The position numbers were made by a program, and so were the translations under genes. Positions 39,221-48,574 of a stretch of 64,000 nt of DNA are shown here, one piece after another. The stretch is from Pseudomonadota bacterium. GTDB taxonomy: Bacteria; Pseudomonadota; Alphaproteobacteria; Reyranellales; Reyranellaceae. Positions within the stretch are counted from its first letter, which is position 1; every line of letters starts with the position of its first letter. The stretch covers positions 54,752 through 118,751 of the forward strand of contig JAFEBU010000003.1 in the NCBI GenBank assembly GCA_018242505.1, read 5' to 3'. The notes under the pieces were generated by a model, which was not told the origin of the DNA, made no database searches, and saw only the letters and a list, made by a program, of their open reading frames with translations.

Positions 39221-39392
39221 GGTGGGGCGGCTCCACGATGGGCCGTGGTTTCGTAGAACCTCCAAGGCCTGCTAAAAGCAGGTGGGCGCCGTATGGCCAA
39301 GACCACGATCAAGGCCAGGCACAGCTCCCAGGAGTTCTTATTGGCCCCGGGGTTTCAAGCGAACCTCGCACCGCGCAGAAATCCGCCCCACC
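39221..39392 (-). ncRNA. ssrS: 6S RNA
   Basis: The minus-strand transcript of about 172 bases folds with a perfect 10-bp closing stem: GGTGGGGCGG (39392-39383) with CCGCCCCACC (39230-39221). It holds a large central region with internal stems including GCCTGC/GCAGGC-type pairing (CCTGCTTTTAGCAGG hairpin) and segments resembling alphaproteobacterial 6S RNAs (GGCCATACGGCGCCCACC, CGAAACCACGGCC). It lies between zapA and the 5-formyl-THF cyclo-ligase gene, the classic place for ssrS. 6S RNA binds sigma-70 RNA polymerase by mimicking an open promoter. A promoter fits at 39397-39425. The exact 3' end is uncertain by some bases. Confidence 0.9.
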
Positions 39393-39396
39393 GGCC

Positions 39397-39425
39397 AATC
39401 TAGGCATTCGGAGCGGCCCCCGCAA
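39397..39425 (-). promoter_or_regulatory. Likely sigma-70 promoter of 6S RNA
   Basis: On the minus strand TTGCGG (39425-39420) and TAGATT (39402-39397) are 17 bases apart. The predicted start is 39391 or 39392, exactly where the 6S closing stem begins. The start agrees with the RNA fold, which makes this stronger than the sequence match alone. Confidence 0.6.
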
Positions 39426-39433
39426 TGCGGGCC
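39415..39433 (-). repeat. Short inverted repeat after zapA
   Basis: GGCCC..CCGC pairs with GCGGGCC around AAT in the gap between the zapA stop (39444) and the 6S promoter. It overlaps the -35 box. No T-run follows, so it is at most a weak 3' hairpin. Confidence 0.3.
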
Positions 39434-39443
39434 GGCCCAAACC

Positions 39444-39776
39444 TCAGGCCGCGCCACTCATCTTTTTCGACATCTTGTCGACGCGCGAGGTGATCAGTTC
39501 CTCGAGCGCTGTCGCAAGCGTCTCGGAATTGTCGGTGGCGGAGGCGCGCGCCGTTTCGGCCTGCCTTGCAATGCCACGCGCTTCGCGGCTTTCCTCGGCA
39601 AGGAGGAGCGAGGCGAAGACCATCAACTTGATCTCCGGCGCGCCTGGCAACTGCTTGCGCAGTTCCGTCACCTTCTCGTCGACATAGGCGGCAAGTTCGT
39701 GAACCCGGTCTTCCTGGCCGTCGCCGCAGGCAAGCTCGTAGGTCCGGTTGGCGATATTGATCGACACTTCGGGCAT
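39444..39776 (-). CDS. zapA: Cell division protein ZapA
   Basis: A 110-residue protein: MPEVSINIANRTYELACGDGQEDRVHELAAYVDEKV is the conserved N-terminal domain that binds FtsZ; a long coiled coil follows (about 65-105). It cross-links FtsZ filaments at the division ring. ATG 39776 has AGGA nine bases upstream; GTG 39782 is possible. The coiled-coil gene lies 116 bp upstream and 6S RNA directly downstream. Confidence 0.94.
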   Translation of the reverse strand: MPEVSINIANRTYELACGDGQEDRVHELAAYVDEKVTELRKQLPGAPEIKLMVFASLLLAEESREARGIARQAETARASATDNSETLATALEELITSRVDKMSKKMSGAA

Positions 39777-39891
39777 GGTCACTTTTCCTGTTCATTGCGC
39801 CTTATCGGCGTCTGAGGGGAAAGCGACTTTACCCTTCAATGACTTGGGATGCGATGCCTGTCTGTTGAAAAGACGAGTACGCGGTCGGTTT

Positions 39892-40125
39892 CTACTGCTG
39901 GTCAGCGGCCAGCAGAGAGCGGATGTATTCCATCGCCCGCTCGAGTCGGCCTTCGACTTCGATCGCGACCCTCTTCAGCTCTTCGTGCTGCTGCTCAAGC
40001 TTGCCGAGGCGCTGGTTGAGGTCCTCCGACCGCGCCTGTTCGGCACGCAGTCGCTCGTCGACCATCGACTCCAATCGACTGAGCGCATCGTTCACGCGAT
40101 CCTTGGCATTGGCTGCCTTGGACAT
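39892..40125 (-). CDS. DUF4164-like coiled-coil protein
   Basis: A 77-residue protein that is almost one continuous coiled coil (RVNDALSRLESMVDERLRAEQARSEDLNQRL...). Similar small proteins (DUF4164) stand next to zapA in many alphaproteobacteria, which suggests a role near the division ring; that is inference from context. ATG 40125 has GGGGGAG five bases upstream. The longer frame to 40257 has no support. It is divergent from transketolase. Confidence 0.82.
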   Translation of the reverse strand: MSKAANAKDRVNDALSRLESMVDERLRAEQARSEDLNQRLGKLEQQHEELKRVAIEVEGRLERAMEYIRSLLAADQQ

Positions 40126-40340
40126 GGCTCCCCCAACGGTGAACCGAAGGTATTCGCCCGACGGCCTCTGCTCCATTCCCTGAAGATAAGTGGAGCACCC
40201 CGGCATGGTCAACATGTGGCGGTAGTGAAGCGTCAACTCCCGCAATATCTTGGCCAACTATAAGGTTTTGCGCATTGACGCAATTGGGGTGTGCCGCCAT
40301 GGTGCGCGCCGTTCCAAAAACCAGACGCCAAACACATCAG

Positions 40341-42329
40341 ATGACCGCTCAGACCGCTGCACACCGCGACATGGCGAACGCCATCCGGGCCCTGGCCATG
40401 GATGCCGTGCAGCAGGCGGACTCCGGCCATCCCGGTATGCCGATGGGCATGGCCGACGTCGCCACCGTCCTGTTCTCGAAGTTCCTGAAGTTCGATCCGA
40501 CCGATCCGCACTGGCCCGACCGAGACCGCTTCATCCTGTCGGCCGGGCACGGCTCGCTGCTGCTCTATTCGCTGCTCTATCTCACCGGCTATGCCGACAT
40601 GACGCTCGACGAGCTGAAGCATTTCCGCCAGCTCGGCAGCCGCACTGCCGGCCATCCGGAATATGGCCATGCCAGCGGCATCGAGACCACGACCGGCCCG
40701 TTGGGTCAGGGTCTCGGCAATTCGGTCGGGTTCGCCTTCACCGAGCGCCTGCTGCGCCAGCGTTTCGGATCCGAGATTGTCGATCACTTCACCTACGTGA
40801 TCACCGGCGACGGCTGCCAGATGGAAGGCATCGGCCAGGAGGCGATCACGCTCGCCGGCCATCTTGGCCTCGGTCGACTGATCGTGCTCTATGACGACAA
40901 CGGCATCTCGATCGACGGTCCGACCTCGCTGTCGACGTCCGAGGACCACAAGAAGCGGTTCGCCGCTGCCGGCTGGCACGTGCAGTCGGTCGACGGACTC
41001 GACCCGGATGCGGTGGCACGGGCGATCCGCAAGGCACGCAACGTCAAGGACAAGCCGTCCCTGATCGCCTGCAAAACCATCATCGGCTACGGCGCGCCGA
41101 CCAAGGCAGGCACGGCCGCCACGCATGGTTCGCCGCTCGGCAAGGACGAGGTGGCAGGCGCTCGCGCGAAGCTCGGCTGGACAGCGCCGCCGTTCGAGAT
41201 CCCCGAGCCGATCTTCACCGCATGGCGCAAGGTCGGCGCGCACGGCAAGTCGGCCCGGCGCAAATGGGTCAAGCGCCATGCCGAGATGAGCGCCGAGGAT
41301 CGGGCCGAGTTCGACCGGCGTCTGAAAGGCGACCTGCCGGCCGCCGTCAACGAGGCCGTTGTCGCCTTCAAGGCCAAGATCGCGGCCGAGAAGCCGTCGT
41401 GGGCGACCCGCAAGTCGAGCCAGGAAGTGCTTGAAGTGATCAATCCGGTGCTGCCCGATACCGTCGGCGGCTCGGCCGACCTCACCGGCTCGAACAACAC
41501 CAAGACCGCGACCCTCAAGCCTGCGACGGCGCAGGATCCGAGCGGCCGCTACGTCTATTACGGCATCCGCGAGCATGCGATGGCAGCGGCCATGAACGGC
41601 ATGGCGCTGCATGGCGGCATCATTCCCTACGGCGGCACCTTCCTCGTGTTCACCGACTACTGCCGCCCGTCGATCCGCCTCGCCGCGCTGATGGGCATCC
41701 GCGTGATCTATGTGATGACGCACGATTCGATTGGCCTCGGCGAAGACGGCCCGACGCATCAGCCGATCGAGCATCTCGCCGCCTTGCGGGCAATTCCGAA
41801 CCTGCAGGTGCTGCGCCCGGCCGATGCGATCGAGACCGCGGAATGCTGGCAGCTCGCGCTCGAATCCAAGAGGACGCCGAGCGTCATCGCGCTCACGCGT
41901 CAGAACCTGCCAACGGTCCGCACGGCCGCCGACAGCAATCTCTGTACCCGTGGCGCCTATCTTCTGGCGGGCGAACCGGCCGCGCCCATCCGCCTGATCG
42001 CTTCCGGTTCGGAGGTGCAGCTTGCGCTCGCCGCCCGTGATCTCCTCGCCAAGGACGGCCTCAACGCGGCTGTCGTGTCGATGCCGTCATGGGAACTTTT
42101 CGCCCACCAGAGCGATAGCTACCGCAATGAAGTCATGGGCGGCGATGGCACCGTTCGTGTGGCCTGCGAGGCGGCCGGCGGCTTCGGCTGGGAGCGTTGG
42201 CTTGGGCCCAGGGGCGAATTCATCGGCATGAAGACCTTCGGCGCATCGGCCAAGGCTTCCGATCTCTTCAAGCATTTCGGCATCACAGCCGAGGCGATCG
42301 CCGCAGCGGCCCGCCGGCTGGCGCAATAG
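40341..42329 (+). CDS. tkt: Transketolase
   Basis: A 662-residue enzyme: starts [23 protein letters not shown] with SGHPGMPMG, then [12 protein letters not shown] and the TPP motif [13 protein letters not shown]...NGISIDGP. The Pyr domain follows with [17 protein letters not shown] and [14 protein letters not shown], and the C-terminal domain with [16 protein letters not shown]. It moves two-carbon ketol units in the pentose phosphate or Calvin cycle. No binding site precedes ATG 40341; ATG 40299 is an alternative. gap follows immediately, so the two are co-transcribed. Confidence 0.97.
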   Translation: MTAQTAAHRDMANAIRALAMDAVQQADSGHPGMPMGMADVATVLFSKFLKFDPTDPHWPDRDRFILSAGHGSLLLYSLLYLTGYADMTLDELKHFRQLGSRTAGHPEYGHASGIETTTGPLGQGLGNSVGFAFTERLLRQRFGSEIVDHFTYVITGDGCQMEGIGQEAITLAGHLGLGRLIVLYDDNGISIDGPTSLSTSEDHKKRFAAAGWHVQSVDGLDPDAVARAIRKARNVKDKPSLIACKTIIGYGAPTKAGTAATHGSPLGKDEVAGARAKLGWTAPPFEIPEPIFTAWRKVGAHGKSARRKWVKRHAEMSAEDRAEFDRRLKGDLPAAVNEAVVAFKAKIAAEKPSWATRKSSQEVLEVINPVLPDTVGGSADLTGSNNTKTATLKPATAQDPSGRYVYYGIREHAMAAAMNGMALHGGIIPYGGTFLVFTDYCRPSIRLAALMGIRVIYVMTHDSIGLGEDGPTHQPIEHLAALRAIPNLQVLRPADAIETAECWQLALESKRTPSVIALTRQNLPTVRTAADSNLCTRGAYLLAGEPAAPIRLIASGSEVQLALAARDLLAKDGLNAAVVSMPSWELFAHQSDSYRNEVMGGDGTVRVACEAAGGFGWERWLGPRGEFIGMKTFGASAKASDLFKHFGITAEAIAAAARRLAQ

Positions 42330-42338
42330 GAGGACGAC

Positions 42339-43346
42339 ATGGCAGTTCGAGTTGCAATCAACGGGTTCGGGCGCATCGGCCGCAATATTCTGCGAGCCAT
42401 CATCGAATCGGGCCGCAAGGATATCGAGGTGGTGGCGATCAACGATCTCGGCCCGGTCGAGACCAATGCCCACCTGCTGCGCTTCGATTCCGTGCACGGC
42501 CGCTTCCCGCACGAGGTGAAGGTCGAGGGCGACACGATCGATGTCGGCCGCGGCAAGATCAAGGTCACCGCCGAACGCGATCCTTCGAAGCTGCCGCACA
42601 AGGAGCTGGGTGTCGACGTCGCGCTCGAATGCACCGGCATCTTCACGTCCAAGGACAAGGCTTCGGCGCATCTCACCGCCGGCGCCAAGCGTGTCCTGGT
42701 TTCCGCGCCCGCCGACGGCGTCGATCTCACGGTAGTCTACGGCGTGAACCACGACAAGCTCACCAAGGACCACAAGGTCGTGTCCAACGCCTCGTGCACG
42801 ACCAATTGCCTGGCGCCGGTCGCCAAGGTCCTGAACGACGCGGTCGGTATCGAGAAGGGCTTCATGACCACGATCCACGCCTATACCGGCGATCAGCCCA
42901 CGCTCGACACCATGCACAAGGATCTCTACCGCGCCCGCGCCGCGGCGATGTCGATGATCCCGACCTCGACGGGCGCGGCCAAGGCCGTGGGCCTGGTGCT
43001 GCCGGAGCTGAACGGCAAGCTCGATGGCGTGTCCATCCGCGTGCCGACCCCCAATGTCTCGGTGATCGACCTCAAGTTCGTCGCCAAGCGCAAGACCGAC
43101 AAGGACGAGATCAACAAGGCGGTGAAGCTTGCCGCCGCCAACCAGCTCAAGGGCATCCTGGGCTGGACCGATCAGCCCAACGTCTCGATCGACTTCAACC
43201 ACGACCCCCATTCCTCCACCTTCCACTTGGACCAGACCAAGGTGATGGACGGCACGTTGGTGCGCGTGATGAGCTGGTACGACAACGAGTGGGGCTTCTC
43301 CAACCGCATGGCCGACACGGCCGTGGCGATGGGCAAGCTGGGCTAA
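42339..43346 (+). CDS. gap: Glyceraldehyde-3-phosphate dehydrogenase, type I
   Basis: A 335-residue enzyme: [10 protein letters not shown] (NAD-binding), [12 protein letters not shown] with catalytic Cys, HAYTGDQ with catalytic His and [13 protein letters not shown] at the C-terminus. It oxidises glyceraldehyde-3-phosphate to 1,3-bisphosphoglycerate. AGGAGG at 42328-42333, six bases... before ATG 42339, overlaps the tkt stop. The usual next gene pgk is missing; a ureidoglycolate lyase gene follows 22 bp later. Confidence 0.98.
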   Translation: MAVRVAINGFGRIGRNILRAIIESGRKDIEVVAINDLGPVETNAHLLRFDSVHGRFPHEVKVEGDTIDVGRGKIKVTAERDPSKLPHKELGVDVALECTGIFTSKDKASAHLTAGAKRVLVSAPADGVDLTVVYGVNHDKLTKDHKVVSNASCTTNCLAPVAKVLNDAVGIEKGFMTTIHAYTGDQPTLDTMHKDLYRARAAAMSMIPTSTGAAKAVGLVLPELNGKLDGVSIRVPTPNVSVIDLKFVAKRKTDKDEINKAVKLAAANQLKGILGWTDQPNVSIDFNHDPHSSTFHLDQTKVMDGTLVRVMSWYDNEWGFSNRMADTAVAMGKLG

Positions 43347-43368
43347 GGTCCGTTCGAGGGGCCGCGTG

Positions 43369-43842
43369 ATGGAAATCGTTCCGGGCCCCCTCACCCGCGA
43401 CGCCTTTGCGCCGTTCGGCGACGTCATCGACGTGCCGAACGAAGCGGGCCGTCTCTACTACGAAGAGGCGCTGGGCAATCTCCGTCCGGCGGCACGGCCG
43501 AGTCTGTCGGTCAGCCTCAAGCCCGAGACCCGCGACCGGCCGCTCCGGGCCGAGTTGCTCGAACGGCACGAATTCTCCTCGCAGACCTTCCTGCCGCTCG
43601 ATGTCGACCGCTGGTTGATCGTCGTCGCGCCGCATGCCGCGTCCGGTGGTCCGGATCTCGCCGGCGTGCGCGCGTTCATCGCCACCGGCCGGCAGGGCGT
43701 CACCTACAGGCCCGACACCTGGCATCACGGGCTCACCGTCCTCGACCGGCCCGGCCGCTTCGCCGTCTTCATGTGGCGTGACGGCAGCCAGGGCGACGAG
43801 GAGTTCGTTCCGGTCGCACCCTTTACGATCCGGATTCCCTGA
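43369..43842 (+). CDS. allA: Ureidoglycolate lyase family protein
   Basis: A 157-residue cupin-like protein: LTRDAFAPFGDVID at the N-terminus, HEFSSQTFLPLD, and FIATGRQGVTYRPDTWHHGLTVL with the WHH pair. It matches AllA, which splits ureidoglycolate to glyoxylate and urea at the end of allantoin degradation. ATG 43369 (an overlapping GTG lies at 43366) starts it 22 bp after gap. A small unknown gene and a PuuE-type allantoinase gene follow, so the three form a purine-catabolism unit. Confidence 0.86.
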   Translation: MEIVPGPLTRDAFAPFGDVIDVPNEAGRLYYEEALGNLRPAARPSLSVSLKPETRDRPLRAELLERHEFSSQTFLPLDVDRWLIVVAPHAASGGPDLAGVRAFIATGRQGVTYRPDTWHHGLTVLDRPGRFAVFMWRDGSQGDEEFVPVAPFTIRIP

Positions 43843-43873
43843 CAGCCGTCCTTCGACGGATAATGCGGCCGGT

Positions 43874-44206
43874 ATGAGGACCCCTATCATCCTCATCCGC
43901 GACTGGCGGTCGACGGTCGCCGCGCTGGAAACGGCGCGCGCGCAAGGCACATCGCCCATCCTCGTGACGCCCGAGGATGCGGCCGCCTTCTACGGTGCCG
44001 GCTACCTCGCGGCGCTGCAGGAACGTGCACGACGCGAGTTCGCCGATGTCGATTTCACGCTGATCGTCGATTGCGGCGACGCGCCGGGCTGGGCGCTTGC
44101 CTGCCTGCGCGCCGGCGTGAAAGTCATCTCCATGACACCGCTCAACGAAAAGGTCGCCGATATTGCCCGCCAAATGGGCGCCGAGCTGGTAAGAAGGCCG
44201 TCATGA
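43874..44206 (+). CDS. Unknown 110-residue protein in the purine-degradation operon
   Basis: I do not recognise this family. It looks soluble and alpha/beta: TPIILIRDWRST, SPILVTPEDAAAFYGAGYL, FTLIVDCGDAPGWALACLRAG and VISMTPLNEKVADIARQMG give alternating strands and helices as in a Rossmann-like or receiver-like fold. Its stop overlaps the puuE start (ATGA), and it follows the ureidoglycolate lyase gene by 31 bp, so it is almost certainly translated with the purine genes. A role in purine or ureide metabolism is inferred from place only. The open frame upstream overlaps allA without support. Confidence 0.72.
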   Translation: MRTPIILIRDWRSTVAALETARAQGTSPILVTPEDAAAFYGAGYLAALQERARREFADVDFTLIVDCGDAPGWALACLRAGVKVISMTPLNEKVADIARQMGAELVRRPS

Positions 44207-45126
44207 CTTGGCAACAGACTCGCGACTTCCGTGGCTATGGCCCGACACCGCCTGATCCCAAGTGGCCGGACGGCGCACGCCTCGCCATCAATTTCGTCAT
44301 GAACTACGAGGAGGGCTCGGAGCCCTCCATGCAGGACGGCGAAGGCTACACCGAGACCGGCCTCACGGAATCGACAAGTTCGTCGATGGGCCTGAAGGGC
44401 CGCGACCTCGCCGGCGAAGGCATGTTCGAGTATGGCAGCCGGGTGGGTTTCTGGCGCCTGATGCGCGCCTTTCAGGAGCGCGGCCTGCCGCTCACCGTGT
44501 TCGGCTGCGCGCTGGCGCTGGAGCGCAACAAGGCCGCTGCCGAGGCGATCCGCAAGGCGAAGTTCGATGTCTGCTGCCACGGCTGGCGCTGGGTGAAGCA
44601 CTTCGATCTCAGCGAGGCCGAGGAGCGCGAGCACATCGCCAAGGCGGTGACGTCGCTGGCGCAGACGGTCGGCGAGCGACCGGCCGGCTGGTACTGCCGC
44701 TACGGACCCAGCGTGAACACGCGCCGGCTCCTGGTGGAGGAAGGCGGCTTCACCTACGACTCGGACTATTATGGCGACGAGCTGCCGTTCTGGCAGACGG
44801 TGCAGGGCAAGCCGCACCTGATCGTTCCCTACTCCCTCACCAACAACGACGGTAAATACGCATCGGGCATGAGCACGTCGGACCAGTGGTTCGATTTCAT
44901 GCGTGACGCCTGCGAGGTGCTCTATCGCGAAGGCGCGACACAGCCCAAGATGATGTCGATCGGCATGCATATGCGCCTGATCGGCCATCCCGCGCGCACG
45001 GCCGGCCTGTGGCGCCTGCTCGATTATCTGCAGGCCCAGAAAGGCATCTGGATTACCCGCCGCATCGACATCGCCAACCACTGGACGGCAACGCACCCCT
45101 ACCCAGGCAAGGGCCTGAACGAGTGA
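44203..45126 (+). CDS. puuE: Allantoinase PuuE-type (polysaccharide deacetylase fold)
   Basis: A 307-residue protein: INFVMNYEEGSEPSM near residue 30, HGWRWVKHF in the metal-site region and WYCRYGPSVNTRRLL. This is the PuuE subfamily of NodB-like enzymes, which open the ring of allantoin with no need of the usual zinc allantoinase. ATG 44203 overlaps the preceding stop by four bases. It closes the operon. Confidence 0.9.
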   Translation: MTWQQTRDFRGYGPTPPDPKWPDGARLAINFVMNYEEGSEPSMQDGEGYTETGLTESTSSSMGLKGRDLAGEGMFEYGSRVGFWRLMRAFQERGLPLTVFGCALALERNKAAAEAIRKAKFDVCCHGWRWVKHFDLSEAEEREHIAKAVTSLAQTVGERPAGWYCRYGPSVNTRRLLVEEGGFTYDSDYYGDELPFWQTVQGKPHLIVPYSLTNNDGKYASGMSTSDQWFDFMRDACEVLYREGATQPKMMSIGMHMRLIGHPARTAGLWRLLDYLQAQKGIWITRRIDIANHWTATHPYPGKGLNE

Positions 45127-45221
45127 ATGGATTTCTTTCCTTAGCGGACCGCCCTGAACGGCCGTAATACTCGCCTCGATAGGCCATGCCTTTGGCCGCC
45201 GGCCGGGCTACCATGCGGTCG

Positions 45222-46088
45222 ATGACCGATGACAAGGTGAAACGGCGGCTGACCACCGTCCTGTGCGCCGACGTGCACGGGTATTCACGCCTCATGGAAG
45301 CAGACGAAGCGGCAACGCTGGCGACGCTGCGCCGTTATCGCGCCGCCATGGCAGGGCTGGTGGAACGCCATGACGGGCGGATCGTGAATACCTGGGGCGA
45401 TGCCGTGATCGCCGAGTTCGCCAGTGTCGTCGAGGCCGTGCAGTGTGCGATCGAGATCCAGCAGGAAATTGCGCACCAGGACCCAGACCTGGCCGACGCG
45501 CACCGCATGCGGTTCCGCATCGGCATCAATCTCGGCGATGTGATGGTGGACGGCACCGACATCTACGGCGACGGCGTCAACATCGCGTCGCGCCTCCAGG
45601 AACTCGCCGAGCCCGGTGGCGTCGTGATCTCCGGTTCCGTCTACGAGCAGGTGTACAACAAGTTATCCCTTGGCTTCGTCTCTCTCGGCCAGCAGCCGAT
45701 GAAGAACGTTGCTCCCGTGGTCAGCTATCGGGTGACGATGGGTGGCGAGGGTGACAAGCGACGTAGCTCCCCGGTCGGCGAAAGCCCCGCTTCTCAGGCC
45801 GATGCGGTTGCAGCCTCTCAATCCGGCGCCGCAGCGGGCCGCGACCAGCACGCGCCGCCGACTTTGGTGCACTCGGTGGCGGATTGGTTCGCGAGCCTGC
45901 CCCGCCCTGTTGCGATGGCCTGCGCCATTTCGGGCTTTCTGATTCTGATCAATGTCTTCACTGGCCTGCACAGGATCTGGTTCCATTGGCCCGTCGCAGC
46001 ATTGATATTCATCGCCATTCTGCGGACAGTGCGTCAGCGCAGACCTTCGTCTGACAGCGGGCAAGAGCGCCGAACAAATCGCGAGTGA
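45222..46088 (+). CDS. Class III adenylate/guanylate cyclase with C-terminal membrane anchor
   Basis: A 288-residue protein: cyclase domain (about 8-170) with VLCADVHGYSRLM (metal Asp), NTWGDAVIAEFAS (second metal Asp) and GDGVNIASRLQ. A linker with many Ala/Ser/Gln follows, then two hydrophobic segments (about 227-243 and 250-266), so the enzyme may be tethered by its C-terminus. It would make cAMP from ATP. No sensor domain or response regulator is fused. Starts at 45186 and 45213 are possible. It converges with the MFS gene, whose stop is 3 bp away. Confidence 0.8.
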   Translation: MTDDKVKRRLTTVLCADVHGYSRLMEADEAATLATLRRYRAAMAGLVERHDGRIVNTWGDAVIAEFASVVEAVQCAIEIQQEIAHQDPDLADAHRMRFRIGINLGDVMVDGTDIYGDGVNIASRLQELAEPGGVVISGSVYEQVYNKLSLGFVSLGQQPMKNVAPVVSYRVTMGGEGDKRRSSPVGESPASQADAVAASQSGAAAGRDQHAPPTLVHSVADWFASLPRPVAMACAISGFLILINVFTGLHRIWFHWPVAALIFIAILRTVRQRRPSSDSGQERRTNRE

Positions 46089-46091
46089 GGA

Positions 46092-47423
46092 TCAGGCGGC
46101 TTTTGCTTCGGCGAGCGCGCGTGCTCGCGCCCGTCCCGCGACCATGCGCACCTTGCCGGGCGAGGCGCGCCACATGGCGAAGATCGAAATGACGCAGAGG
46201 ACGATCGACAGGATGAACGCGGCACTGTAGTCGCCGGTGCGGTCGTGCACCATGCCGGCGACCAGCGGGCCCGCCGCGCCGCCGCTGATCAGGATCATCG
46301 ACAGGAGGCCGAAGATCGAGCCGAAGTGGGGACCTTCGAAGATCTCCGCCACGATCGGCCCCATGACCGAGGTCATGGCGTATCCGAGCACACCCTGCGA
46401 CAGGACCATGACATAGAGCAGCACCTGTGATGGCCCGGCCGCCAAGGCAAGCAAGGCGACATAGCAGATTGCAAAGCCGATGCTGGTGATGCTCCAGACG
46501 ATCTCGCGGCCAAGGCGGTCGGACAGCGCGCCCAGGAAAATCTGGCCCGGCACCCCCACCATCGCCACCAGCCCCAGCGCCCAGGCCGCCTGCATCGGGC
46601 TGAAGCCGACCTCGATCAGATACTTGGTCTGATGAACCTGCACAGCGTACCAGACGAAGCCACCACAGAAATAGGCGATCGCAATCCACCAGAAACGCGC
46701 CGTCCGCAATGCTCGCGAGGTCGTCCATTCGGTCGCTACCCAGGCCGGATCGACGACATTCGACGGGCGCGCCGCCGCCCCTGCCCGGCGGCCGTCTCCG
46801 TCAGGCTCGGCGCCGATATCCTGCGGCCGCTTGCGCACGAGGAGATTGAGCGGCAGCAGGACGACGAGGGTCAGCACGCCAAGTGTCCAGCACGACGTCC
46901 GCCAGCCATGGCCGAGGATGATCTCCTGGATCCACGGCAGGATCAGGATCGCGCCGAAGCCCGCGCCGGAAAAGGCGAGGCTGATGGCGAGCGCACGCCG
47001 GCGCACGAACCAGTTCGGCAGGTACTGCGATTGCGCGGTGAAGGTCATGCAGTTGGCGCCGCCTCCCACCAGCACGCCCAAAGTCGCATAGAGCTGCCAC
47101 GGCGTTTCGATTTGCGTGGCTGCGATCAGCCCTGCCGCCGTCACCAGCACGCCGATCTCGATGACGAATCGCGGGCCGCGGCGATCCATCACGCGGCCGA
47201 CCATCGGGCTCAGCAGTGCCGAGACCAGGAAGCCGAAGGAGAAAGCGCCCGCCGCCAAGCCGCGATCCCAGCCGAACTCGTCGACAATGGGCGGGAACAT
47301 CAGCGAGAACGCCGTCCGGGCCGTCACGCCCAACGCCACCGTTACGAATGCAACGGCGACGATGATCCAGCCGTAGAAGAGCGGCAGACGCGCTGCCAGG
47401 GACATGCGATCGTCATTTTGCAT
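46092..47423 (-). CDS. Major facilitator superfamily transporter
   Basis: A 443-residue protein with 12 hydrophobic helices. The loop 2-3 motif reads GRVMDRRGPR, and a second copy GALSDRLGRE is in the second half. It resembles the oxalate/formate antiporter-like and monocarboxylate carriers (a central cytoplasmic loop of about 40 residues). Substrate unknown; purine or organic-acid uptake would fit the neighbours but is inference. ATG 47423 is used; a GTG at 47438 is upstream. It is divergent from fba. Confidence 0.86.
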   Translation of the reverse strand: MQNDDRMSLAARLPLFYGWIIVAVAFVTVALGVTARTAFSLMFPPIVDEFGWDRGLAAGAFSFGFLVSALLSPMVGRVMDRRGPRFVIEIGVLVTAAGLIAATQIETPWQLYATLGVLVGGGANCMTFTAQSQYLPNWFVRRRALAISLAFSGAGFGAILILPWIQEIILGHGWRTSCWTLGVLTLVVLLPLNLLVRKRPQDIGAEPDGDGRRAGAAARPSNVVDPAWVATEWTTSRALRTARFWWIAIAYFCGGFVWYAVQVHQTKYLIEVGFSPMQAAWALGLVAMVGVPGQIFLGALSDRLGREIVWSITSIGFAICYVALLALAAGPSQVLLYVMVLSQGVLGYAMTSVMGPIVAEIFEGPHFGSIFGLLSMILISGGAAGPLVAGMVHDRTGDYSAAFILSIVLCVISIFAMWRASPGKVRMVAGRARARALAEAKAA

Positions 47424-47644
47424 CGAGAACGCTTTCACCTTTTTTCACGGCGGTGCACACAATGGTCACGCCGCCTGTTTCACCAGCTACTTCGCCAATT
47501 TATCATCCTATTCTGGCGCTCTGTGCCGTTCGGACAACGATGTGCCAGGTAGTTGCCCCGCCCGGGGCTTGAACCAGCGCCCCTGCGCCGCTATCACCAG
47601 CGCCGATTTGAGGCCAAAGGACCAGGACCAAGGGGAGCGAGCCC

Positions 47645-48565
47645 GTGAAAGTCACCCGCACCGTCAAGAAGATCCTCGACAACTACGAGAGCGATTGCCC
47701 CGGCACCAAGGCCAACCTCGCCCGCATGCTGATGCACGGCAAGCTGGGCGGCTCGGGCAAGATGGTGATCCTGCCGGTCGACCAGGGTTTCGAGCATGGT
47801 CCGGCGCGTTCGTTCGCCCCGAACCCCGATGCCTACGATCCGCATTATCACTATCAGCTCGCGATCGATGCCGGCCTGAATGCCTACGCCGCTCCGCTCG
47901 GCATGCTGGAGGCCGGTGCCGACACCTTCGCCGGCGCCATTCCGACCATTCTGAAGCTGAACTCCGCCAACAGCCTCTCGACCAACAAGGATCAGGCCGT
48001 CACCGGCTCGGTGCACGATGCGTTGCGGCTTGGCTGCACGGCCATCGGCTTCACGATCTATCCGGGATCGGAAGATCAGTATGCGATGATGGAGGAGATC
48101 CGCGAGCTCTCCGAGGAGGCCAAGGCGGTCGGCCTCGCCGTCGTGATGTGGTCCTATCCGCGCGGCGGCAAGCTCGACAAGGCGGCCGAGACGGCGCTCG
48201 ATGTCTGCGCCTACGCCGCCCATATGGCGGCGCTGCTGGGCGCGCATATCATCAAGGTGAAGCCGCCAACCAATGTCCTGTGGCAGCCGGAAGCCAAGGC
48301 CGCCTACGAGAAGGCCAAGGTCGACACATCGACGCTGGCCGCACGCATCAAGCACGTGATGCAGGCGACCTTCAATGGCCGGCGCATCGTCGTCTTCTCG
48401 GGTGGCGAGGCCAAGGACCTGGAGGGCCTGTTCACCGAGATCCGCGGCCTGCGCGACGGCGGCGCCAACGGCTCGATCATCGGCCGCAACACTTTCCAGC
48501 GCCCGCGCGAGGAAGCGCTCGACATGCTCGACAAGATCATCAGCATCTACCAGAACAAGATGTAG
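47645..48565 (+). CDS. Fructose-bisphosphate aldolase, class I (archaeal/DhnA type)
   Basis: A 306-residue TIM-barrel enzyme: LPVDQGFEHGP at the N-terminus, AIGFTIYPGS, VVMWSYPRGG, and IIKVKPPTN with the Schiff-base lysine, VVFSGG and GGANGSIIGRNTFQRP. It splits fructose-1,6-bisphosphate to triose phosphates. GTG 47645 has GGGGAG upstream. It belongs with tkt and gap but is separated from gap by five genes of unrelated function. A hairpin terminator follows 10 bp after the stop. Confidence 0.95.
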   Translation: MKVTRTVKKILDNYESDCPGTKANLARMLMHGKLGGSGKMVILPVDQGFEHGPARSFAPNPDAYDPHYHYQLAIDAGLNAYAAPLGMLEAGADTFAGAIPTILKLNSANSLSTNKDQAVTGSVHDALRLGCTAIGFTIYPGSEDQYAMMEEIRELSEEAKAVGLAVVMWSYPRGGKLDKAAETALDVCAYAAHMAALLGAHIIKVKPPTNVLWQPEAKAAYEKAKVDTSTLAARIKHVMQATFNGRRIVVFSGGEAKDLEGLFTEIRGLRDGGANGSIIGRNTFQRPREEALDMLDKIISIYQNKM

Positions 48566-48574
48566 GGTCGCCAA

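Noticed and set aside
40299..40340. Longer transketolase start at ATG 40299
   Set aside because: The 14 extra residues are basic and unlike the family start, which matches [14 protein letters not shown] at 40341; not excluded experimentally.
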